DNA from: Pseudothermotoga sp.
Lineage (GTDB): Bacteria; Thermotogota; Thermotogae; Thermotogales; DSM-5069
Reading direction: 5' to 3'
NCBI GenBank assembly: GCA_025060105.1
Contig: JANXCS010000004.1
Coordinates: 1-64,000 of the forward strand
DNA: 64,000 nucleotides
Shown here: piece after piece, positions 53,146 through 62,110 of the stretch
How the letters are laid out: each line of letters begins with the position of its first letter
Numbering within the stretch: the first letter of the stretch is position 1
Notes under the pieces: generated by a model
Told to the model about the DNA's origin: nothing
Database searches by the model: none
The model's input: the letters and a program-made list of their open reading frames with translations, nothing else
Translations under genes and position numbers: made by a program

Positions 53146-53634
53146 TCAAAATTTCGAACCACAGTCTTTCGTGGAACCCTTGATCTTCTCGATGGCGTGT
53201 GGTATCGCCGGTAAGATCGCTTTTAAATTCTCTCTGACTGCATCTGGACTGCCAGGTAGATTGACGATCAGAGTCTCTTTTTTCACACCCACGACGGCTC
53301 GAGACAGCATGGCCGTCGGTGTATGCTTCAGAGCTTCGTTCATCATGGCCATCTCCATGCCATAGAGCCTTTTTTCCACCACCGAGAGTGTCGCCTCGGG
53401 TGTCACATCCCTGGGCGAAACACCCGTACCCCCACAGGTGATCACCAAATCGAAACCGTGTTCACACAGATAGAGTAGCTTTTCACGTATCAAGTCCATC
53501 TCATCCGGCACAACGAACTTCGCTTCGATCCTTCCGCCGATGTCTCTGAGGAGGTTCTCGACCGTCTCGGCGTTCCTGTCGATCATGAGATTTTTGCTCA
53601 CTCTATCGCCGATCACGACTATACCCACCTTCAT
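53146..53634 (-). CDS. Molybdopterin adenylyltransferase (MoaB/Mog)
   Basis: A 162-aa protein that adenylylates molybdopterin before metal insertion. Signatures are TCGGTGVSPRDVTPEA and LIVNLPGSPDAVRENL. It sits between two MoeA-like genes, overlapping the upstream one by 4 bases, as expected for enzymes acting in sequence. Confidence 0.93.
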   Translation of the reverse strand: MKVGIVVIGDRVSKNLMIDRNAETVENLLRDIGGRIEAKFVVPDEMDLIREKLLYLCEHGFDLVITCGGTGVSPRDVTPEATLSVVEKRLYGMEMAMMNEALKHTPTAMLSRAVVGVKKETLIVNLPGSPDAVRENLKAILPAIPHAIEKIKGSTKDCGSKF

Positions 53635-55517
53635 AGCTCTCTACCCTCCAAGATGATCTTTCCCGCCTCGGATACATCGTACCCCGCGTAGGCAGAGGCG
53701 AGGTTTCTGAACTCTTTGGATGTTATCACATCGAGTATGATCTTGAAACGTTCATCTTCGAAGAACTCAGGTAGAATCAGAAGATCGTAATCTTCCCAAC
53801 AGATCGGCACGAAATCTAAATCCATCAACTTCGCAACGTAGGCCACCGCCAAACCGGCGTCTGCCAGACCTTTCTTCACTTTCAAGGCAACACCGATGTG
53901 CGTTGACTCCTCGTTTTCATAACCATTTATCTTGCTCGGTTCTATTCCGAGTTTCTCAAGATAATAATCCAAAAGAATCCTAGTTCCTGAGGCTTTCTGT
54001 CTGTTGACAAACTTCACATCGCTTTTAGTGAGATCGTACAGTGTCTTGATCGATTTGGGATTTCCTTTCTGCACGACAATGCCCTGAAGTCTCTTGGCGA
54101 ATTTGACCAGCACGAAATTGTTCAACATTTTCCTCAGATAAGGTAAGTTGTAAGTCTCAGTCTCTGGGTCGAACAGGTGTATCCCACCCAGATGGGCTTG
54201 TGCCCTCGCGATCGCCCGTACACCACCCAAACTACCCACGCTCACAACCGTGAGGTTCAGCTTTCGCTCACACAACAGATCAACGAGCCGATCGACGAGT
54301 GGATCATTGCTACCCACGAAGAGCACCATGTCGTCGATGTAGCGCTTGGAACTCTCCAGTTTTATCAAAACTTTTTGTCCTTCCTCTATGACTTCCTCAC
54401 CTTTTGGAACAACGAGTGTGCCGTTCATCCTCGAGAGCGATGACATGACCGCAGATCCTCTCTTAAGTGGAACGAAGACGTACCTTTCTTTGACTTTCGC
54501 CACCACACCCCTCACGATCTCGTCTTCACCCACAAAAGAGTGCACACGTCTCACAGACTCGGCTTCGATGAAATCTGCTTCACAATCCCTTCGACCGTAC
54601 CATTCATCGATGATCGGTTGAACGATCCTCTCAAGCACCGTGAAACACGACGAGGGGAAGCCAGGTAGCCCGATCACTGGCTTTTTCTCCACGATGGATA
54701 GAACGGTTGGCTTGCCAGGACGAAGGTTTAAACCGTGCGCGAACACCTCACCCGTTTTTTCGAGTAACCTATAGACGAAATCCTTCTCCCCGGCGGAAGA
54801 ACCACCTATGAAGAGTAGCATATCGCTCTTTGGTAAGAACGTGTGCAAGGTTTCTTCCAACATTCTCACATCGTCCTTGACGATCTGAAAAACTTCCACT
54901 TCTGCTCCCAGCTTCTCCAAGAAAGCTTTGACGAGCGACGAGTTGGTCTCAGGTATGAGACCTTCTTTGAGCTCTGCGGTTGGATCGACGATCTCGTCCC
55001 CCGTTGGCACGACCACACACTTCATCTTCTTCAACACATCGACTTCGAACACCCCAGCGGCGAGGAGCAGAGCCAGGTCTTGTGGGGCAAGGCGATGGTA
55101 TCTTGGAAACAACATGTCGTACTCCACGACGTCTTCACCGATCACCCTGACGTTGTGGAACTGTGGTACAGGTTCAAAAACTTGAACTGAAGAATCTTGC
55201 AAAAAATGAACATCTTCTATCATTATCACCGCGTCGAAACCTTCGCGGATAGGTTGACCCGTGTTGACGAATTCGTATCGATCCTTCGCCAACTTCTTCG
55301 GTGCGTGCTTGGAGGCGCCGATCGTATCGACGCTCCGAACGGCGATACCATCCACGGCTGCCGCATTGTAGTGTGGTACACTTCTATGCGCAAAAACCGC
55401 TGAAGCGAGCGTTCTATCGAGCGCGTCCCTCGTTTTGACTCTTTCCACTTTTCGTTCGAAAAAACCAACGTCCCTCAATCGTTCTAGATAACGCTTAAGT
55501 ACTTGATCCAAATCCAT
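53631..55517 (-). CDS. MoeA fused to a C-terminal periplasmic-binding-like domain
   Basis: A 628-aa protein. Residues 1-400 are MoeA (VPHYNAAAVDGIAVRS, FVNTGQPIREGFDAVIMIED, VVPTGDEIVDP, FIGGSSAGEKDFV, PVIGLPGFPSS). Residues about 405-628 form a PBP-like domain (LFVGSNDPLVDRLVDLL, GSLGGVRAIARAQAHLGGIHLFDPETE, FVNRQKASGTRILLDYYLEKLG), which in ModE/ModA-like proteins binds the oxyanion or cofactor. Such fusions are common where tungsten enzymes are made. The ribosome site is weak (AAAGAAA). First gene of a minus-strand operon of eight genes. Confidence 0.9.
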   Translation of the reverse strand: MDLDQVLKRYLERLRDVGFFERKVERVKTRDALDRTLASAVFAHRSVPHYNAAAVDGIAVRSVDTIGASKHAPKKLAKDRYEFVNTGQPIREGFDAVIMIEDVHFLQDSSVQVFEPVPQFHNVRVIGEDVVEYDMLFPRYHRLAPQDLALLLAAGVFEVDVLKKMKCVVVPTGDEIVDPTAELKEGLIPETNSSLVKAFLEKLGAEVEVFQIVKDDVRMLEETLHTFLPKSDMLLFIGGSSAGEKDFVYRLLEKTGEVFAHGLNLRPGKPTVLSIVEKKPVIGLPGFPSSCFTVLERIVQPIIDEWYGRRDCEADFIEAESVRRVHSFVGEDEIVRGVVAKVKERYVFVPLKRGSAVMSSLSRMNGTLVVPKGEEVIEEGQKVLIKLESSKRYIDDMVLFVGSNDPLVDRLVDLLCERKLNLTVVSVGSLGGVRAIARAQAHLGGIHLFDPETETYNLPYLRKMLNNFVLVKFAKRLQGIVVQKGNPKSIKTLYDLTKSDVKFVNRQKASGTRILLDYYLEKLGIEPSKINGYENEESTHIGVALKVKKGLADAGLAVAYVAKLMDLDFVPICWEDYDLLILPEFFEDERFKIILDVITSKEFRNLASAYAGYDVSEAGKIILEGREL

Positions 55518-55605
55518 TTTCTTTAGGTATATCTTCCTCTCCAGAAGATCGCACCTCCGAATAACATTCTACTCCGCAACGTGGTAATATGTAACTTGGG
55601 AGCGG

Positions 55606-56019
55606 ATGAGAGTGAAATTCTCAACTTTACAAGTAAACCAAGAGTACGAGACGATGTTCATGGTCACAGAAGAAATGGTGAAAGCCTTCGCGGAGATCAC
55701 GGGCGATAAGAATCCCATACATTTGGATGATGAGTATGCAAAGAACACACGTTTTGGAAGAAAAATCTGTCATGGTATGCTCGTAGCCTCGCTGATCTCG
55801 AAGGTCCTTGGTATGGATTTCCCAGGTCCAGGAACGATTTTGGTTAGGCAGCAGCTGACTTACAGGGCTCCCGTGTTCGTTGGTGAAGCTGTGAAAGTTC
55901 ATGTGCGTGTGATCGAAAAAAAGGAAGAGAAGAAAAGAGCGATCCTTCAAACGAACGTTTTGAAGATGGACGGTTCTACTGCCATCGAAGGACAAGCTGA
56001 GATCTTGATCGAACAGTGA
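55606..56019 (+). CDS. MaoC-like (R)-specific enoyl-CoA hydratase
   Basis: A 137-aa hot-dog-fold protein with the hydratase-2 motif FAEITGDKNPIHLDDEYA (catalytic Asp and His) and GRKICHGMLVASLIS. It would hydrate trans-2-enoyl-CoA/ACP to the R-hydroxy form. Its partners in metabolism are not adjacent. The stop overlaps the ksgA start by 4 bases. Confidence 0.88.
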   Translation: MRVKFSTLQVNQEYETMFMVTEEMVKAFAEITGDKNPIHLDDEYAKNTRFGRKICHGMLVASLISKVLGMDFPGPGTILVRQQLTYRAPVFVGEAVKVHVRVIEKKEEKKRAILQTNVLKMDGSTAIEGQAEILIEQ

Positions 56020-56777
56020 GACGGTACGGCCAGCATTTCCTCGTATGTGAGTGGGTGGGCCAGGAACTTTCAAAATTATTGGATCCTTCCAGAGAAGATA
56101 CAATCGTAGAGATAGGATGCGGAAAAGGCTTTTTAACGAGTTTCACCGCCAAACTCGGTTGTCGACTGCTTTGTTATGAAATCGACGAGACATTGGTTGA
56201 AGAGTTCAAAAGGAACGTTTCTGGGAACGTCGAGCTGAGGTTGAAAGATTTTCTGAAAGTGTCGCCAAACGAGATCGAAGGAGCACAGTTGTGCTACGGA
56301 AGTATACCTTATCAGATATCGTCGAAAATCATCCGTAAGGTGATCGAACTGGGTTTTAAAAGGTGCATCTTCATCGTCCAAAAAGAGTTCGCAGAGAAGC
56401 TCGCTCACGGTCGTGATAAACGGAGATTGACGTTCATCACCGCTTTAACTCAGACTTATTTCGATGTTCGCGTCCTTTTCCACGTTCCAAGAACTTGCTT
56501 CGATCCTCCTCCGAAGGTGGATTCGACCATGGTCGAACTCGTCAGGAAACGGACGCCGCTCGATTTGAAAAGGTATGAGGAATTCCTCAGAAGACTCTTT
56601 TCGAGACCAAACAAAACGCTCAAAAATGCACTCAAAACGTTGTCTATAGATTACCAGGGGCCTTTTGAAAACGTGCGAGTTTTCAACGCGAATGTTGATC
56701 AAATAGTTAAAATTTATTTGGAGTGGTGTTATGACGAGGGCGGAACTTTTCGAAACGGTCCTCAACTCCATAGTTGA
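56016..56777 (+). CDS. rsmA: 16S rRNA dimethyladenosine transferase RsmA (KsgA)
   Basis: Dimethylates A1518/A1519 of 16S rRNA, a late check in small-subunit assembly. The 253-aa protein has GQHFL at the start, the SAM site VEIGCGKGFLT, CYEID, and motif IV as SIPYQIS (Ser96-Tyr99) instead of the usual NxPY. The C-terminal FDPPPKVDSTMVEL and SRPNKTLKNALK complete the family. GTG 56016 overlaps the previous stop. Its end overlaps the regulator gene by 47 bases. Confidence 0.92.
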   Translation: MRRYGQHFLVCEWVGQELSKLLDPSREDTIVEIGCGKGFLTSFTAKLGCRLLCYEIDETLVEEFKRNVSGNVELRLKDFLKVSPNEIEGAQLCYGSIPYQISSKIIRKVIELGFKRCIFIVQKEFAEKLAHGRDKRRLTFITALTQTYFDVRVLFHVPRTCFDPPPKVDSTMVELVRKRTPLDLKRYEEFLRRLFSRPNKTLKNALKTLSIDYQGPFENVRVFNANVDQIVKIYLEWCYDEGGTFRNGPQLHS

Positions 56778-58455
56778 AGGCATCATCATAGTGGACAGAG
56801 ATGGAAAGGTAGTTTACATAAACAGACAAGCCTCGATCATACTCGGTATTCCACCTTCCAGCGCTATCAACAAACATGTGGTCGACGTGATACCGAACAC
56901 GAGGTTGCACATCGTTGTTCAAACGGGCAAGGCCGAGATAGATCACATTCAAAACATAGGCGAAGTCAAAATAATAACCTCGAGGATACCCATCAGAGAC
57001 CAACAAGGTAACGTCATAGGTGCCGTAGCGATATTCAGAGACATCACGAGCGTTCAGAAGATGGTCGAAGAAGTCACAAACCTTCGAGAAATGGAAGCAC
57101 TCTTGAAAGCGATCATAGAATCCACCAACGATGCCATATCTGTTGCCGATGCCGAAGGAAAGATCGTGATGGTCAACAAGGCTTACACGAAAATAACGGG
57201 ATTCTCAGCACAGGAAGTGATAGGCAAACCCGCCACGATAGACATCGCAGAAGGAGAAAGCATGCACATGAAAGTTGCGCAAACGAAACAGCCCATCTAT
57301 GGGGCCAGGTTGCTGGTGGGTCCAACGCGCAAAGAAGTTGTGGTGGACGTGACACCTCTGTTCGTCAAGGGTGAATTCAAAGGTAGTGTCGGTGTGATAC
57401 ACGATGTGTCGGAGATCGTACGTCTGAGCAGGGAACTCGAAGAAATGCGACGGATCATGAGACGTCTCAGCGCCAGATATACCTTCGAAGACATCGTGGC
57501 CGAGAGTGCGAAGATGAAGGCCGTGATAGAACAAGCCATGAAGGTGGCACACACGCCTGCAACGGTTCTGCTGAGAGGAGAAAGTGGTACAGGTAAAGAG
57601 TTGCTCGCACACGCGATACACAACGCAAGCGACAGGAAAGACCAACCTTTCGTGAGCGTCAACTGTGCAGCGATACCAGAAACCGTGCTGGAGTCAGAAC
57701 TGTTCGGTTATGCACCCGGTGCTTTCACCGGCGCACGCAGGGAAGGTAAGAAAGGCTTACTCGAAGAAGCACACAAAGGCACCGTGTTTCTCGACGAAGT
57801 CGGTAAGATGCCTCTCTCATTACAGCCCAAACTTCTGAGGTTCTTGGAAACGAAGGAGATATCACCGGTCGGTGGAACAAAACCGATCAAGATAGATGTG
57901 AGGATCATAGCCGCAACGAACATGAACTTGGAAAAGATGGTGGAAGACGGCTCGTTTCTGCCGGACCTGTACTTCAGGCTCAACGTGTTCCCAATACACA
58001 TACCACCTCTCAGAGAACGGAAAGAGGACATACCTGCACTCGTGCAGTACATCATAAAGAAGCTGAATCAGGAATATGGAAGGATAGTGGAGGGAATATC
58101 TCCAGAAGCGTTGCACAAGTTGATATCCTACGATTGGCCGGGGAATGTGAGAGAACTGGAGAACATAATCGGCAGGGCCATGATAACCATGGAACCCAGT
58201 GAGAGGTTCATCAGGGCTCACCATCTTCCACCGTTGAAGGTCAGTTACCAAACTCACGAGATCGCAGGTGAAGTGAAAGATCTGAAGCGCACACTGAGAC
58301 AGTACGAGAAAAGTTTAATAACAAAATCTTTAGAGCAGAACGACTGGGATGTCCAAAAAACAGCCAAAGAACTCGGCTTGAGTGTCAGGACTCTTTATTA
58401 CAGGATGAAACTTTTGCAGATCAGCAGGCCAACGAACAGGAAACGTCAGTTTTAA
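56731..58455 (+). CDS. Sigma-54-dependent activator with two PAS domains
   Basis: A 574-aa bacterial enhancer-binding protein. PAS-1 (about 1-110), PAS-2 (about 120-235), AAA+ domain (252-480) with Walker A GESGTGKE (284-290), intact GAFTGA loop (330-335) that contacts sigma-54, and Walker B VFLDEV; then an HTH_8/Fis helix-turn-helix (about 525-565, AKELGLSVRTLYYRM). It would open sigma-54 promoters in response to a signal sensed by PAS. The ATG at 56731 has GGAGTGG upstream. I saw no -24/-12 promoter nearby. Confidence 0.92.
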   Translation: MTRAELFETVLNSIVEGIIIVDRDGKVVYINRQASIILGIPPSSAINKHVVDVIPNTRLHIVVQTGKAEIDHIQNIGEVKIITSRIPIRDQQGNVIGAVAIFRDITSVQKMVEEVTNLREMEALLKAIIESTNDAISVADAEGKIVMVNKAYTKITGFSAQEVIGKPATIDIAEGESMHMKVAQTKQPIYGARLLVGPTRKEVVVDVTPLFVKGEFKGSVGVIHDVSEIVRLSRELEEMRRIMRRLSARYTFEDIVAESAKMKAVIEQAMKVAHTPATVLLRGESGTGKELLAHAIHNASDRKDQPFVSVNCAAIPETVLESELFGYAPGAFTGARREGKKGLLEEAHKGTVFLDEVGKMPLSLQPKLLRFLETKEISPVGGTKPIKIDVRIIAATNMNLEKMVEDGSFLPDLYFRLNVFPIHIPPLRERKEDIPALVQYIIKKLNQEYGRIVEGISPEALHKLISYDWPGNVRELENIIGRAMITMEPSERFIRAHHLPPLKVSYQTHEIAGEVKDLKRTLRQYEKSLITKSLEQNDWDVQKTAKELGLSVRTLYYRMKLLQISRPTNRKRQF

Positions 58456-58528
58456 ACTTAGCTAAAAGGTGAGGTAATTGACGAGTTTTAATATCTTCAT
58501 GTGAGTCATCAAATTGCGAGGTGATACC

Positions 58529-58690
58529 ATGCAGAAGTCAAAAAAGAATCTGAAGACTTTGTCTCAATACGAGCTGTTGAAACTCTTGAAGGACGGACAA
58601 GAGGGAGCCAAAGAGGAAGTCTTCAGGAGGATGTCTTTGGAAAACGGTGATGAAAATGGAAGAAAGCCAGAAAGCAACAAGAAGTCGTAG
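58529..58690 (+). CDS. 53-aa basic ORF ahead of the degenerate ABC-type ATPase
   Basis: A short gene with a strong ribosome site: GAGGTGA 5 bases before the ATG at 58529. The product is lysine- and glutamate-rich (QYELLKLLKDGQEGAKEEVFRR in part), with a short amphipathic helix resembling the N-terminal helices of some regulators, and no membrane segment. It ends with TAG at 58690 and overlaps the next gene by 35 bases, so translation is probably coupled. Function unknown. Confidence 0.65.
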   Translation: MQKSKKNLKTLSQYELLKLLKDGQEGAKEEVFRRMSLENGDENGRKPESNKKS

Positions 58691-59384
58691 TTGCGTTGAG
58701 TTGAAGAACTTCTCCATGACCATAGACAACGTCCCTGTGCTTAGAGACATAAACCTTTCCTTCGAGGCAGGACAACTGACGGTCATATATGGTCCAAGAG
58801 GTGCAGGTAAATCCGCTCTGCTCAGATCCCTGTCTAGACTGAACAAGGAGATCTATGAGAACGTCGAGTGGGTTGGAGAGCTGTTGATAAACGAAAAGCC
58901 TGTACAAGTTTATGACAAAAAATTGCTCAGACAGATGGTCTCCTACGTGGAGCCTTCTTTCGTGGAGGCGATGGATGAACTCACATTCGCAGAATTCATC
59001 AAAATAACACTGTCCGAATCGAAGGCTTCCCTGGAGGACTTTGCCTCGGAACTCGATAGACTCGGTGTTCTGAAGTTCCTCAAGCGTGAACTCAAGACCC
59101 CCATAAGACAGTTCTACACCATGGAAAAAATCATGCTCCTACTCTTCACGGCGATCGTCAGAAAGTCTATCATCGTGGTGTTAGATTGCATACTGGACCA
59201 TCTGGACGACGACACTCTGTCACCTGTCTTGAAGGAACTTTTGAACATAAAAGAGGACAGAATCGTGATCCTCAGCACCAGACAGAAAACGAGGTTCCTT
59301 CCGTTCGCAGATCAGTTTGTGACCATGAAGGATGGTAGAATCGAATACAGAGGATCAGCGAAAGCGTTCGTACTGGAGAGGTGA
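58656..59384 (+). CDS. Degenerate PstB-like ABC-type ATPase
   Basis: A 242-aa protein that starts like a phosphate-importer ATPase: VELKNFSMTIDNVPVLRDI, Walker A YGPRGAGKSALLRSLSRLN (about 45-63). The ABC signature is absent (RQFYTMEK at 151-158 where LSGGQ is expected) and the Walker B catalytic Glu is replaced (VVLDCILDHLD, Cys178). It may bind ATP without normal hydrolysis, and no permease is near. ATG 58656 has GGTGA 5 bases upstream; 58650 and 58647 are alternatives. The gene lies 3 bases before pfkB, suggesting a soluble role. Confidence 0.75.
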   Translation: MEESQKATRSRSCVELKNFSMTIDNVPVLRDINLSFEAGQLTVIYGPRGAGKSALLRSLSRLNKEIYENVEWVGELLINEKPVQVYDKKLLRQMVSYVEPSFVEAMDELTFAEFIKITLSESKASLEDFASELDRLGVLKFLKRELKTPIRQFYTMEKIMLLLFTAIVRKSIIVVLDCILDHLDDDTLSPVLKELLNIKEDRIVILSTRQKTRFLPFADQFVTMKDGRIEYRGSAKAFVLER

Positions 59385-59387
59385 AAC

Positions 59388-60350
59388 GTGAAGGTTGTAA
59401 CCGTAACGTTGAACCCCGCACTGGACAGAGAGTTCATAATCGAAGGTTTCACCATCAACGATTACCACAGGATAAAGGATAAAAGTCACATGATCATGAG
59501 CCCCGGGGGTAAAGGTATAAACGTTTCCATCGCGTTGTCGAGACTCGGGGTGGCCTCCGTCGCCATCGGAATACTGGGAGGACACACGGGACGTGTGCTA
59601 CTCACAGAACTGAACAAGATCAGCCCACTCATCAGTACGAGTTTTGTCCACATAGATGACGAAACGAGAGAAAACATCGTGATCGTAGATCCTGTGAACC
59701 ACACGATGACGGCTATCAACTCTCCGGGACCGACTGTGGACAAAAGCGCAGTCGAATTGCTCCTGAAACGTTACGAGATTTTCCTCTCGCGTGCGGAAAT
59801 CGTTGTGCTCTCCGGTAGTTTGCCACCCAACCTTGAAGGAGACATCTACGGAAAGATGACGAAGATGGCTAAGGAAAGGGGAAAAATGGTCTTCGTCGAC
59901 ATGATAGATGAATATCTGATCTCGGCTCTGCAGGTGAGCGTTCCAGACGTCATCAAACCCGATGTTAGGGGTAATCCGATCGTTCTTGGGACACGCTTGA
60001 ACGACCTCGAAGATTATGTGGAAGCCGCCTCGAATCTTGTGAAAAAGGGATGTAAATTGGCCGTCATTTCTTTCCAACTCAAAAGCGATGTGGTTGCTAC
60101 CCAAAACGGGGTTTGGTTGATCACCACGGACGAGGAAGTTGAACCAGAGAACGTGCTGGGTGCCGGTGATGCTTACGTTGCTTCGATGGTGTATAAAAAG
60201 TTGACCGATAAGAAAGCCGACATGGCGGAAGTAGCGAAGTTCGGTTACGCCGCTGCTCTCGCGAAAACGAAGAAACTACCCAAGGAGATGCCAGACTATG
60301 AGGAAATAAACGAAGCGATGAAGTTGTGCAAAGTGGAGCGCCTCAGATGA
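59388..60350 (+). CDS. PfkB-family sugar kinase, 1-phosphofructokinase-like
   Basis: A 320-aa ribokinase-fold enzyme with MKVVTVTLNPALDREF, the GGKGINVSIALSRLG substrate motif, SGSLPPNLE and the catalytic GAGDAYVASM anion hole. The N-terminal TLNPALD pattern is that of FruK/LacC (fructose 1-phosphate or tagatose 6-phosphate kinases). I recall the T. maritima equivalent as TM0828. No sugar transporter is adjacent. Confidence 0.88.
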   Translation: MKVVTVTLNPALDREFIIEGFTINDYHRIKDKSHMIMSPGGKGINVSIALSRLGVASVAIGILGGHTGRVLLTELNKISPLISTSFVHIDDETRENIVIVDPVNHTMTAINSPGPTVDKSAVELLLKRYEIFLSRAEIVVLSGSLPPNLEGDIYGKMTKMAKERGKMVFVDMIDEYLISALQVSVPDVIKPDVRGNPIVLGTRLNDLEDYVEAASNLVKKGCKLAVISFQLKSDVVATQNGVWLITTDEEVEPENVLGAGDAYVASMVYKKLTDKKADMAEVAKFGYAAALAKTKKLPKEMPDYEEINEAMKLCKVERLR

Positions 60351-60365
60351 GACAGAGGTGGTGGA

Positions 60366-60812
60366 ATGAGGGTTTACGATGTCATGACTAGGGACGTCAC
60401 GGCAGTCACACAGGATGAAACAGTTGAGAATGTGATCAAGATTCTGGCAACACAATCTTTGAGCGGGCTACCGATCGTTGCAGAGGACATGAGAGTCATA
60501 GGTTTCGTCAGTGAGAGTGATATAATCCGTGCAGCTGTTCCTGGATACTTTTCCCTTCTTCAATCAACGACGTTCATTCCTGACATGAGTCAATTTTTCA
60601 GAACGATATCCAGAATAAAGGACAAACCCATCCGTGAGTTCATGGCTCATCCACCACTGGTCGTCAATGAAAACGCATCCTTGGTGCACGTTGCTGATCT
60701 CATGATCAGGCACAACGTGAAGATCCTCCCCGTGGTGGATGAACACGGTCGGCTCCTCGGCATGATAACGAGATCCAACGTCATCAGGGCGGCTATGGAA
60801 GGGTATCTATGA
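60366..60812 (+). CDS. Two-CBS-domain protein
   Basis: A 148-aa protein made only of a CBS pair: domain 1 (MTRDVTAVTQDETVENVIKI ... VSESDIIRA) and domain 2 (MAHPPLVVNENASLV ... MITRSNVIRAAMEG). CBS pairs bind adenine nucleotides and report energy state. The target is unknown; nearby candidates are the pfkB kinase or mtaB, the latter overlapped by 4 bases. GAGGTGG precedes the ATG. Confidence 0.9.
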   Translation: MRVYDVMTRDVTAVTQDETVENVIKILATQSLSGLPIVAEDMRVIGFVSESDIIRAAVPGYFSLLQSTTFIPDMSQFFRTISRIKDKPIREFMAHPPLVVNENASLVHVADLMIRHNVKILPVVDEHGRLLGMITRSNVIRAAMEGYL

Positions 60813-62110
60813 AAGCTTACGTAGCTTTTTTAGGTTGCAAGGTGAACCAGTACGAGACGGAACTCATAATAGAACAACTAGAACGCGCGGGGATCGTTGT
60901 TTCACCACAACCCATCAACGTCGATGTGTGCGTTGTGAACACATGCATGGTAACAACTGAGGCTGAGCGCCAATCCCGTCAAGTTCTGAGAAAACTCAAA
61001 AGGTTGAATCCAAAAGCCGTTGTCATTGCCGTTGGATGTTATGCACATTTGAATCCAAAATCACTCGCAGATTGCGGAGCCGATATTGTGCTTGGGAACG
61101 CAGAGAAAACGAAACTGACAGAGTACATAAACAACTGGTTCGAAACGAGAAAGCCAATTACCTTCGTATCGGAACCAGATTACCAGATCGATCAACCGGT
61201 GAAAAATTTCTTAGCTGAACGCGTCAGGGCTTATGTGAAAGTTGAAGATGGTTGCTATGAATTTTGTACATACTGTGTGGTACCCATCGCGAGGGGGAGA
61301 AAGATCAGAAGCAAAGACAAAGAATCCGTGCTTCAAGAAGTGAGGAATTTGGTCGCATCGGGTTATAAAGAGATCGTAATCACCGGGGTCAACCTTGGAA
61401 AGTATGGTCAAGACACAGGTACGAACCTTGCAGAACTCATCGAGTACATCCTGAACAACGTGAACGATGTTTTTCGCATCAGGTTGAGTTCGATCAACGT
61501 TCAGGACGTTTCGAACGATCTGGTGAACTTGTTCAAGTATCGAGATAAACTGTGCCCCCATCTGCACATACCTGTTCAGAGCGGTTCCAACCGAATATTG
61601 AAGTCCATGAATAGAAAGTACACCGTCGAGCAGGCTGTTTCTTTGTTCGAGCGCTTGCGCAGTGTCGATCCAGACTTCTCTATAACGACCGACATCATAG
61701 TGGGCTTTCCGGGAGAAACCATCGGTGATTTTGAGAGAACCCTCGCACTGATCAGCGAAGTCAAATTCGCTAGGGTACACGCTTTCAAATACTCCGAGAG
61801 ACCCGGTACCCCCGCTTCTAAAATGCCACAGAAGGTACCGTCCGAAGAGAAGGATAGACGCATGAAATTGCTCAAAGAATTGGCAGATAAAACGGCCATG
61901 GAGTACAGGGCCGCGTCGGTTGGAAAGATCAGAACCGTGCTCGTAGAGATGAGCAAGAACGGGGTCAGCCACGGTTACGATGAATATTATGTTCGTCACG
62001 AGCTCGTCTCCATGAAACCTGGAAGTTTGACGAAAGTCGTGATCAGAAAGCCAAACGGTGTAGGGGTGGTGTCACAAGTTGTTGATCTGGAAAGGAACAT
62101 GGCTCAGTAA
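60809..62110 (+). CDS. mtaB: tRNA t6A37 methylthiotransferase MtaB
   Basis: A radical-SAM enzyme that converts t6A37 to ms2t6A; its substrate base is made by the Sua5 pathway (27052). The 433-aa protein has the MTTase N-domain with LGCKVNQYE, NTCMVT and GCYAHLNP (three cysteines for one cluster), the radical-SAM CYEFCTYC, VQSGSNRILKSMNR, DIIVGFPGE, and a C-terminal TRAM-like region. Confidence 0.93.
   Translation: MKAYVAFLGCKVNQYETELIIEQLERAGIVVSPQPINVDVCVVNTCMVTTEAERQSRQVLRKLKRLNPKAVVIAVGCYAHLNPKSLADCGADIVLGNAEKTKLTEYINNWFETRKPITFVSEPDYQIDQPVKNFLAERVRAYVKVEDGCYEFCTYCVVPIARGRKIRSKDKESVLQEVRNLVASGYKEIVITGVNLGKYGQDTGTNLAELIEYILNNVNDVFRIRLSSINVQDVSNDLVNLFKYRDKLCPHLHIPVQSGSNRILKSMNRKYTVEQAVSLFERLRSVDPDFSITTDIIVGFPGETIGDFERTLALISEVKFARVHAFKYSERPGTPASKMPQKVPSEEKDRRMKLLKELADKTAMEYRAASVGKIRTVLVEMSKNGVSHGYDEYYVRHELVSMKPGSLTKVVIRKPNGVGVVSQVVDLERNMAQ

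Noticed and set aside
58456..58528. Sigma-54 -24/-12 promoter downstream of the enhancer-binding protein
   Set aside because: I found no GG-N10-GC element with the proper context in the gap.
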